From contig OX328103.1 of assembly GCA_946811185.2 (NCBI GenBank), positions 30,064,266-30,128,265 of the forward strand: DNA of 64,000 nt, read 5' to 3'. Made by a program: the position numbers and the translations under genes. The DNA comes from Hippopus hippopus. Its lineage: Eukaryota > Mollusca > Bivalvia > Cardiida > Cardiidae. The notes under the pieces were generated by a model. That model had not been told where the DNA came from. It saw only the letters and a list, made by a program, of their open reading frames with translations, and did no database searches. Positions within the stretch are counted from its first letter, which is position 1. Each line of letters opens with the position of its first letter. Below, in pieces: positions 12,173-20,820 of this stretch.

Positions 12173-12435
12173 GATGTCAAGATATCCTGATAGAAAGACC
12201 TAATGGCTGTTGCACACTGCATTTGATTATGTTGTAAACAACTACAGTGGCTTATTCTGTAAGATATTATAATAGGTTATGTTCTCTGCTTGAGTGTTCC
12301 TACAGGGATTTTTATGAGTATGAATAGTTGTATTTGTATTAAGAAAGTCCAAGAAAAAAGAAAAGCAATTGCATTTGTGACTTTATACATACTTTTCAAC
12401 ATTAATTTGAAAGTTAAAGAAAACGAGACATATAT

Positions 12436-12484
12436 ATAATAATGATGATAATAATAATAATAATGCTGATGATGATGATGATGA
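12436..12484. repeat. Microsatellite (ATA/ATG)n
   Basis: AATAATGATGATAATAATAA followed by (GATGAT)n. Confidence 0.95.
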
Positions 12485-12666
12485 TTTCAATCCTCCTCCA
12501 AGTCCTTTAACTCCTTCACTACCAATGGCGTCCGAGAAAGCTTATACCATGGCAAGAATCGTCTCCATATGCAGTGGTCCAAATCAACCTCCAGACATCG
12601 AAAAAAAGAAAGGCAGAATTTCTGTAATTCACAGCAAAAAAGTTAACAATATTTCAAACAATATCG

Positions 12667-12995
12667 GATGAGCCATGCTCTGTAAAAAGGAGGGGGGGGG
12701 GGTAATCCGGCTATAAACTGAGTATCCATTCATGTCACCCCGCGCAGTCTGTGCAGGCTGACGTGGGTAGAAACTTTGCTATCGGTATATTCTCCAGATT
12801 CAGTCAATTGTCAGATTATATGGATTTTATGGATCCACAGTAACGTGATGTCTTGCAAATGAACTTTCTGTATCTCATGATGAAATAGCCGGTTTGAGAA
12901 CAAATTGAAGGCATGTAATGTAACGACTTGCTTGGTATATGCATCACAGAGATGCATCTATCCCCTTTTCCCAGAGCGCTAGCGCCACTCAAGAT
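12667..12995. repeat. MITE C copy
   Basis: The left end is GATGAGCCATGCTCTGTAAA. The centre has the stem GCGCAGTCTGTGCAGGC. The right part reads GATGCATCTATCCCCTTTTC then CAGAGCGCTAGCGCCACTCA. A MITE D copy follows directly. Confidence 0.8.
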
Positions 12996-13000
12996 CATTA

Positions 13001-13247
13001 ATGGCCTGCAACACGCGAAAAGGGGCATTCGGACATCTGCGTAAAGTGTCGTTTCGGATCAGGCTATTCCGAAACGACACTTTCCATTTTTATGTAATTT
13101 CTGTTTTGCGCAAGACTACTGAAGAACAAAATCTAATGTAGTCGTAAAGTGCGATCTCAGATTAGCCTGCGCTGACTGCGCAGGCTGATCTAAGACGACG
13201 CTTTACACAAATGTCCGAATGCCCCTTTTCGTGTGATGCAAGCCTTT
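13001..13247. repeat. MITE D copy
   Basis: Inverted ends are GGCCTGCAACACGCGAAAAG and CTTTTCGTGTGATGCAAGCC. The interior holds the stem-forming blocks GTCGTTTCGGATCAGG and GATTAGCCTGCGC. It is the same family as 22972-23228. Confidence 0.85.
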
Positions 13248-13249
13248 TG

Positions 13250-13905
13250 TCAACGAACTACTTTTGAGAATAGCCATTGTGGCACGGTGTCTATATGCAT
13301 ATAATGTGCTTTTTGTTTGACGAGAGGTTACATTACTGAGATTCGTTTTTCAGATTCTGAGCATTTTCTCATAGTTTACTTCTACGTGACACAGACGTGG
13401 TTCATAAGCCTACTCGATTGTTTGGATAAAAGATTGAGATGGTCATAAGCTGTCTCGTTTGCTCTAAGAAAGAGAATTAAAGAAAAAAAAACCCTGAGGT
13501 TTTCTACACTTTCAAAGACAAATCCCAAAATCTTAGCAACAGATAGAATGACCGATTGTTTGTCTACGTTTCATATGGACATTTTAAGTCTCAATGTCAT
13601 CTGCTAAGTCATGTAAACGCATGCACGAAAAAAAAATCTGTTTGTCAGTCGGTTGTCAGACTAAGAGGATTTGATGAATCCATAAATATGTGATTATTTG
13701 CTTAGAGAATGCATCACAGAAATACGTTAAACACCTTTTTCCACAGCGGCACTCATAAATTTCTATCTGTTCCTTGATCTTTGGGCAATGGTCACATAAG
13801 CTAAAACAGTAGTAGGGACCATCATATATGAGGATGGTCCAAAAATATCGTTAGAAAAAAAAAGGTGTTTGCTAGTCATACCACAGTGCAGTTAAAAATG
13901 AAAAT
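13250..13905. other. No gene seen
   Basis: Non-coding. It contains a worn piece related to MITE C near 13640-13760 (CAGTCGGTTGTCAGACTAAG, GAATGCATCACAGAAATACG). Confidence 0.5.
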
Positions 13906-14117
13906 TAACCCTTAGGCTGCTAAACACGACTCACTGATCTTTTGCTGACAGTGTAGATCAAGATCAGACTGCATAAAATGTACAGTCTGATCTTCGATCT
14001 ACACTGTCCGGTAAGGAGATATTATTCCCCAAAACATAACTTTGAAATAGCAATATTTGGGTTTTTACTATCGAAGTGAAAATTTCATTTTAGTTATTTA
14101 GCGGGATAAGGGTTAAA
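13906..14117. repeat. MITE A copy (reverse orientation)
   Basis: It begins TTAACCCTTAGGCTGCTAAA and ends GCGGGATAAGGGTTAA. The core palindrome is ACAGTGTAGATCAAGATCAG facing CTGATCTTCGATCTACACTG. Confidence 0.85.
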
Positions 14118-14609
14118 AAACCAGTCAAATAACTTCCATTCTTTTAGTCATTGAAGTACAAGTTAGCGCACATATTCAAGCATAAAAAGAATCATGACCG
14201 ACAAGGAGTAATGGCAAATGTCCTCGCTCTTGGCAAATGGAGTTTAGATAATCTACGGAAGACCAGTGGCTTGCTAGAGAAGGGTATAATGGTGCCAGCA
14301 ACTACTGTTGCTAGTACGTAACCAGAAAAATGTTTAAACAGACTAGACTATAAGCTAACCAGAGAATACGATTAAAGGCCAGTTTATACTACACTTTTGC
14401 AATACATATGAGTCATTCTCTGAGAAAAGGAGGTTAAATGCATATAAAAAAATGTATCGACCAAAGTCAGCCTGCGCAGTCTGTGCATGGGCCATTTTTT
14501 CTGCATGTTAAAGAACCAGTCTACCCCATAGTTCAGTCAGTTGTTGGACAAAAAGGATTTTATAGATCCATATTTATGTGACGACTTGCTTGGTATAATG
14601 CGTTACGGA

Positions 14610-14850
14610 GATGTATTAAACCTTTACCACACGGCAAAATTTAAGACCTACATGTATCCAAATTGAAAGCATTTGCAGACGACAATTTCATAGTGGCTCA
14701 AATGACACAACTTTTCTTTGATAAGATAGAAAACTTTGTGGGAAAAGGAGAAAATGCTGGTTACCAGCATTTTCTCCTTTTCCCGCAATGTTTTCAAAAG
14801 GCCTATTCTTCAGGGGCGTTAAAAGGCGTCATTGTGTGGTAAAGGGTTAA
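14610..14850. repeat. MITE B copy
   Basis: It runs from TTAAACCTTTACCACACGGC to GTGTGGTAAAGGGTTAAA. Positions 14729-14794 form a near-perfect palindrome centred on CTGGTTACCAG. Confidence 0.9.
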
Positions 14851-15054
14851 ACCAGCTTTTGACAGAGCTCATCTTCAATGTATTTCTCAGATACTATTGC
14901 AATTTCTCTTCTCCAGAACAATTTTGTATTGCTATATAAATTTCATTTAAACTTTCATTCATTTCGAGTTTTCGATAGTTACAATGCATTTAATGTCAGT
15001 AAATGTATACAGAGTTATGAAGTCAATAAAAGAAATAGTGTGTACGATTTATTT

Positions 15055-15555
15055 TGATCTGCTCGTTCTTTATTCCAGGTTTTGTGGGGTACAACCTCCC
15101 TATTTGTCGTAATCAATTTTCTGTAGCTTGAAAGTGTAATAAATCATCTATTGTAAAGGATCGGCTGTAATTGATGGGAGTTTTACTTTGGGTTATAACG
15201 ATACCAGACAACGCAGTTACGGAGGAGAAATCAAAGTTTCTCATTTTTTGCTTATCCTCCATCTGCCAACGCAAACGTTGCACAAGTTATCTGCTGATGA
15301 TGCACAAAATTGCGCAGAAATTCAAGAAAAAATACAATAAAGGTAGCACCTGTATTGTTTTGTTTTTAGGAGACCTATACCAACCGGATTTGTTTCTTGG
15401 TAACCCTAAATTTCCCGGAGAAAGAATGTTGTTTTCAACCACAATCAAGGATGTAATTAACAGGGATTGTAAAACTAATGACAATAAAGTATCTAATGTT
15501 TTGTGTATTCTATCTCATTCGGAATTCATGCGATGTAATGAAATATAATTTATGA
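15055..15555. other. No recognisable gene
   Basis: A 125-codon plus-strand reading frame lies at 15171-15548. It shows no domain I recognise, no splice context and no upstream promoter, so I do not call it. Confidence 0.4.
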
Positions 15556-15639
15556 CATCGGGTTTCACAAAATGAAAAACATTTTACAGGCAAGACAAGG
15601 AAGGCAGATGACCTGAGATGTCTGATCCCTTATTCTGCT

Positions 15640-15835
15640 TAATATATTAAATAAAACTTTTAAGCAGGTAGTAAAAACCCGACAAAATGCTATTTCAAAC
15701 TTATTATTTGGAGAAAAATATCTCTTTATCGGACAGTGTAGATCCAAGATCAGACTGCACGTTCTGTGCAGTCTGATCTTGATCTACACTGTCCGCAAAA
15801 AGGTCAGATAGTCGCGCTTAGCAGCGTAAGGATTA
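15640..15835. repeat. MITE A copy, left end worn
   Basis: TTTTAAGCAGGTAGTAAAAA, then ATCGGACAGTGTAGATCCAA, a palindrome centred on ACGTTCTGTGC, and GCGCTTAGCAGCGTAAGG at the right. Confidence 0.85.
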
Positions 15836-16043
15836 ACCATTATCCTGCCACATAAGTGAATGAAACTTTTAAGCCGATAGTAGAAATGCAAATTTTGCTA
15901 TTTCAAAGGTAATTTTTGAGGAAAAATATGTCCTTACGGGACAGTGTTGAACAAAGATCAGACTGCACGTTCTGTGCAGTCTGATCTTGATCTACACTGT
16001 CCGCAAAAGGTCAGTGAGTCGCGTTTAGCAGCCTAAGGGTTTA
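15835..16043. repeat. MITE A copy adjacent to the previous one
   Basis: It begins TAACCATTATCCTGCCACAT and ends AGCAGCCTAAGGGTTTAA. The core palindrome is CAGACTGCACGTTCTGTGC and its complement. Confidence 0.88.
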
Positions 16044-16165
16044 ATTTGGGATTTTTAAATCTGCATTGAATGGTTGAATAGGCTAAAAGTGCTAAATGAT
16101 TTCATTTTATGATTTGCCATTTTCCCCTATTTCCGTAATGTCATTCATTTAACCCCCTGCATTGT

Positions 16166-16367
16166 CCTGTTTTTGCTTTGGTTTGTTTGTTGCTGTTGTA
16201 GCAATCCTTCAGGTATAGTCTATCACGGTGGCCTGTGCATTCGTCCTGTACACGTTTCTTTTGCAGCCTGTTTTTGCTTTGGTTTGTTTGTTGCTGTTGT
16301 AGCAATCCTTCAGGTATAGTCTATCACGGTGGCCTGTGCATTCGTCCTGTACACGTTTCTTTTGCAG
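16166..16367. repeat. Exact tandem duplication, 2 x 101 bp
   Basis: CCTGTTTTTGCTTTGGTTTG starts at 16166 and again at 16267. The two units read identically through CACGTTTCTTTTGCAG. Confidence 0.95.
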
Positions 16368-16815
16368 GGCTATGTTGAAAGGGCTTTTTTTCGGTGAAGT
16401 CGAATGCGCTGACTTTTGACCTTCTTCTTGGTTCTCATTGAGAATGAATAGATGCTAATTTGCGATTGGTCAAAAATATGAACATATTTATTCGGCCGTC
16501 CCCTGCTGGCATATTTGCTCCAACACTTATGAAATCATTATTTACAAGCGTTGCCAGTGCTCATCGATACCCCGGGGCCTTGGTTCATACCATAGCAAAT
16601 GAATGTAATAGAGAATGCTCTGGGTTTTTTTTTTTGAAATATTTCGTAAGTGTTTCCCAACTTTTCAACGAATGATAAACGGTGAGGAAAAAAGAGAATT
16701 TCTCGCTAGGTTATTTTCATTATTTTACTTCATATTGAGTCACAAAAGAGTTTCGATATTCATATTCCGGTATCTCTAACACCGTCGATCTTGTTTATAG
16801 ATATTTCTTATTCTG

Positions 16816-16830
16816 TTATTATTATTTTTA

Positions 16831-16861
<31 letters not shown>

Positions 16862-16862
16862 G
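16816..16862. repeat. (ATT)n microsatellite
   Basis: About a dozen ATT units with interruptions, followed by GTTGTTGTT. Confidence 0.95.
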
Positions 16863-16959
16863 TTGTTGTTTTTTCAAACAGATGGCTAATTTCCCATACA
16901 AGTTACTTGATACCAATTTCAGAGATGAACTATTGTTTTCGTATTGTACTGCATAAAAG

Positions 16960-17045
16960 CCAAGAAAGATTGCTGGTCTAGCCAAGGATTTGAACTGGCA
17001 ATTCATGCACTGGTCGAAGGCGCCACTGTCGGACCATTAATTACC
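16960..17045 (-). repeat. tRNA-like SINE head (minus strand)
   Basis: It reads CTGGTCTAGCCAAGGATTTGAACTGGCA, with an inverted, worn B-box. It is similar to 24645-24735. Confidence 0.5.
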
Positions 17046-17267
17046 ACGATTCGATATTATGGAACCACAATTATTTAACTGTAAACGATTTTCAAGATGA
17101 AAAGATTAAGACCACCTTCGCTTAAAATACGTGCAAACTGACGGACGGAAAAGAATGGTCGACAGACATGTAGATATATTGCAAATCATTCAATTCTGGA
17201 AAACTGCTTTTCATGATTTTCGTTGTGAAATAAGAAGTGTTATACCTAATATTTGCAAATACAAATG

Positions 17268-17532
17268 AACCATGCACTGGCAAAGGGGGGCTTAATGCAT
17301 CACCGTGACGCATGATACCAAGCAAGCGATCACATCATCATTGATCCAAATTAGCCATATTTTTCAACAACCGACATAATCATGATGTACATTGGTCCTT
17401 GGACATACAGACAATTTAGCAATAGCGAAAAATTTCGGCCCAGGTCACCCTACGCGGACTGTCCAGGCTGACCTGGGTGAATAATTTTCGCAGCTGCATT
17501 ACGCCCCCTTTTCACAGAGCATGGCTCAAATA
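17268..17532. repeat. MITE C copy
   Basis: The ends are TGAACCATGCACTGGCAAAG and CTTTTCACAGAGCATGGCTC. The centre is CCCAGGTCACCCTACGCGGA with its inverse. Confidence 0.9.
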
Positions 17533-17997
17533 TATCAGATTGTGGTTAGATATTTTTCCCCAAATTTAGCTCTTATCTTGCTGATTCCCTATAGACTACA
17601 TAGTAATCAAATGAACCAAAATTAGATCGGAACCCCATATGTATTTGTCCTTCACCAAAAAATGTCGAAATTTAACAATCTCGAGGAAGAAGGCATTGGA
17701 AAACATTATGTGACAAAGAGAAAATACTTTTAACCGAATTTTCTTCTATTCCCCCACATCTTTTCTATCTTGTCAGAAACCCATCCTTTAAGCACATTAA
17801 ATTTGTTATCTGCGAATGCTTTTGATTTTGATTTTGTTGCAGTCTGTTAAAACGAAAAACGTGTATAGAAAAGCTTACGCTCTCAGCTGTGCGTCTAAAA
17901 TTAAAAGAGCAAGATCACACAGACGTGCATGCTGATCTTTGTCGACTCTTATATAAATACCAAAGTACGTTAGAGATCTCGATCAGCACGGGACTTG

Positions 17998-18172
17998 GTT
18001 AACCCTTATCCTGCTAAATAAGTGAATTGAAACTTTCAAGCCGATAGTAAAAAAAAACCACATTTTGCTATTTAAAACTTATTTTTTGGAGAGATATCTC
18101 TGTTCAGTCTGATATTGATCTACGCTGTCCGCAAGAGGTCCTCGAGTCGCGTTTAGTAGCCTAAGGGCTAAG
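17998..18172. repeat. MITE A copy
   Basis: It begins GTTAACCCTTATCCTGCTAA and ends AGTAGCCTAAGGGCTAAG. The left part of the core palindrome is deleted. Confidence 0.85.
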
Positions 18173-18344
18173 TATTGTAATGGATGTACATCCTATAAAA
18201 GCTGATAAATTTAAAAATAATGTAAACCCCAAACACTTTTAACGCCAAATGTATAAACTCGACCTGTTTCAATGTCTTAAAATACAATTTTACTTAAACT
18301 GAGAAAGGATTTTTATTCGATGGGCTTTACTTTACTGAACAAGC

Positions 18345-18425
18345 GGATCAGTCATATGGATCCAAGATCAGATTGCACGTTTTGAGCAGTCTGATTTTAA
18401 TACATGCTTTCCGCTAAAGCTTGTT
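18345..18425. repeat. MITE A-like palindrome core
   Basis: CAAGATCAGATTGCACGTTTTGAGCAGTCTGATTTTAAT; no intact ends. Confidence 0.65.
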
Positions 18426-18485
18426 CTAACTAATGGCTCTAAACAGGTTGAACTAGTATTACTGTATGAAACTTTTAAGCAAGTG

Positions 18486-18695
18486 TTAATCCTTAGGCTG
18501 CTAAGCGCGACTCACAGACCTTTTGCGGACAGTGTAGATCAAGATCAGACTGCACAGAACGTGCAGTCTGATCTTGAATCTACACTGTCCGATAAGGAGA
18601 TATCTTTCCCCAAAACACATTTGAAATAGCAAAATTTTGATTGTTATTGTCGGCTTGAATGTTTTATTCTACTTATTTAAAAAGATAAGCGTTAA
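18486..18695. repeat. MITE A copy (reverse orientation)
   Basis: It runs from GTTAATCCTTAGGCTGCTAA to AAAAAGATAAGCGTTAAG. The core palindrome is complete (18525-18592). Confidence 0.88.
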
Positions 18696-18754
18696 GAAGA
18701 AGAAGAAGAAAAAAAAAAATTGTGACTTCACAGTTCTTTTTTAGCCAAAAAGGA

Positions 18755-18840
18755 GTCACTGTATCGGACAATTAAGATCCAAATTCAGATAGGACGTTCT
18801 GTGCAATCGGATCTTAATCAAAATTGTCCGCAGAAGTGTC
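18755..18840. repeat. Diverged MITE A-like palindrome core
   Basis: GGACAATTAAGATCCAAATT facing AATCGGATCTTAATCAAAATTGTCCG; more diverged than the other copies. Confidence 0.65.
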
Positions 18841-18944
18841 CACGATTGTTCTAATCAGGCTAATATGGAAACTGAAACAAATTTAGTGTCATACCACTGT
18901 GAAATACGCAACGTTTCCTTAAAGAAACAAGAAATATCTTTAAA

Positions 18945-19275
18945 AATGATAGACGGCGTAAGATACTGGAATATGAATATTGAAACTCTTGCGGCTCAAT
19001 ATGAAGTAAAACAATGAAAATTAACCTCACTTACAATTGCTTCTTTTTCCTCGCTGTTTTTCATTTTGTCGAAAAGTAGTATTGGGTAACGCTTATGAAA
19101 ATATTAAATTTCCTAACAGCACAAAAAAGAATCATTCTATACTACATTATTTTGCTGTGGTATGAATCAAGACCCCGAGGTCGTTTAGCGATAGGAACTC
19201 TTGTTAATAGAGGTTTCAGAATTGTGTGAGCATGTATGCCAGCAGGGGCTCGCCGAATGATCATCTGATGTCTAA
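18945..19275. repeat. Dispersed repeat E (copy 2)
   Basis: GACGGCGTAAGATACTGGAATATGAA, then GCTCAATATGAAG, and GCCAGCAGGGGCTCGCCGAATG at the far end. The same far-end motif occurs inverted at 16490 and direct near 63350. Confidence 0.65.
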
Positions 19276-19695
19276 ATTAAACCATTGGATTCTTGTTGAA
19301 GATAAAATACGATGTGCATTGGTCTTGAAATGAAAAGAAAAAAACATAAGATCGAAAATAAAAAAAGAATATCAAGATATTCAATTTGATTTCGTTTTAG
19401 ATCTAGTTATTGGACAAACACTCACAGAAACAGATGAAAAAAAACGCGATTCAGCGTAATTTTCAATGTACTGGAGTGACACCATATTTAACCTACAAGG
19501 TTAAAAAAAAAAATTATACCTATTTACTTATTACATATTTAACAAATAATTACCATTACTTGAGGCTCATGTAATTTGTCGTCTGCAACTGATTTCAATT
19601 TGGAAATGTCAAATAAATTCTCGTTTGGTAAAAAGTAGACTGATTACCTCCTGTTAACGTCTTTTCTCTCTTTGAGAAGTAAAACACATTTCAAA

Positions 19696-20048
19696 GCATT
19701 AGGCTGCTAAGTGCGACTCAAGGATCTGTTGCGGACAGTGTAGATTAAGATCAGACTGCACAGAACGTGCAGTCTGATCTTGGATCTACACTGTCCGATT
19801 AGGACTCGTATTCACCAACCATTCTTGCGAACGTCTTTGTCTTATTCTCAAAGGTTTTCTGAAGTTGAAAGTAACACAACTTCTGATTGGCTACACCAAA
19901 TGGTTAAATATGGTTAGTGAATATGAGCCAAGGAGAAATTATCCCCCCCCCCCAAAAAAAAAGTGACTTTGAAATAGCAATCATTTATTTGTTTTTTTTT
20001 TTTACAATCGACTTCAAAGTTTCATTTTAGTCATTTAACGGGTTAAAG
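19696..20048. repeat. MITE A copy with an internal insertion
   Basis: TTAGGCTGCTAAGTGCGACTC at the left, core palindrome at 19735-19795, AACGGGTTAAAGG at the right. About 110 bp (GACTCGTATTCACC to GAATATGAGCCAAGG), itself with inverted ends, interrupts the right half. Confidence 0.75.
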
Positions 20049-20177
20049 GATAAAACATGGCGAGGTGAAAGTGTTCACGTCAAGCAATTTCTCCTTATCA
20101 CCATTTATATTCAAATCTTAAACCTGAATTTACGTTAAATATACTTACTTTTCAAAGATGTTGTAATAGTCGTCTGC

Positions 20178-20421
20178 TGCAAATTTGTTATGGGAAGTAA
20201 AGAGCTAAACTTTTCAACAGGAGATAGGCTTGTCCAAGTTGAAAGCATGTCCCAATTGAATCCTGCCCAAATGATTTCAATTGTCTTTGAAAACGATGAG
20301 AACATTGTGAGAAAGGGAGAAAATGCTGGTTATCATCATTTTTCTGCTTTTCCCACAATGTTTTCAAACGCTTTCTAACTCAAGATCGTTAAAGCACAGG
20401 CTTGTTTTGTAAAGAGTTAAG
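20178..20421. repeat. MITE B copy upstream of vWA gene 1
   Basis: The central inverted blocks are GGAGAAAATGCTGGTTATCATC and TTCTGCTTTTCCCACAATG, ending TTTTGTAAAGAGTTAAG. A homologous copy sits in the same place upstream of gene 2 (38918-39142), so it predates the gene duplication. Confidence 0.85.
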
Positions 20422-20492
20422 AGCGGTTTGTTTGTTTTTTTTTACGCCTAAGGAGTGGCAAAAAATGACGTAAATGATTCAACAGCGTTGAG

Positions 20493-20500
20493 TATAAATA
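20493..20500 (+). promoter_or_regulatory. TATA box of vWA gene 1
   Basis: TATAAATA, 114 bp before the start codon, in a block (AATGACGTAAATGATTCAACAGCG) conserved with gene 2, where the TATA box is at 39217-39224. Confidence 0.7.
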
Positions 20501-20606
20501 ACGTAAGCGTAGTAAATGAAAATCATATTCCGTAACTTGCGTGATACGTCTTGTTACTAAATACTGTCCGCTTATTCAGAACGTGAAATAAGAAGCTACA
20601 TTCGGA

Positions 20607-20820
20607 ATGCAGTTCTCACCTCGGTTTTTTACGGTCTGTATTGCATTGACCGTCTTGTCCGTGTGTGACGCCTTCATTTTCCGTAAAAACAGAGACTGCG
20701 AAGTATCAAGCTGGTCACCATGGACCTCCAAGAAGGGATTAGCGGTCAGGACTCGAGAAAGAGTCATTTTGGCGCACAAGACTGGGAATGGAAAGATATG
20801 TCCGCATTTAGAAGAGAAAG
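20607..20820 (+). CDS. vWA gene 1, exon 1 (signal peptide and TSP1-like segment)
   Basis: The ATG at 20607 opens a hydrophobic signal sequence. The donor GTAAGT starts at 20821. A possible 5' UTR acceptor (CGCTTATTCAG) lies at about 20579. Confidence 0.88.

Noticed and set aside
12900..13250. Possible CRISPR-like alternation of repeats
   Set aside because: Eukaryotic MITE copies next to each other; no regular spacers.
15171..15548. 125-codon plus-strand reading frame
   Set aside because: No recognisable family, low-complexity Lys-rich end, no gene context.
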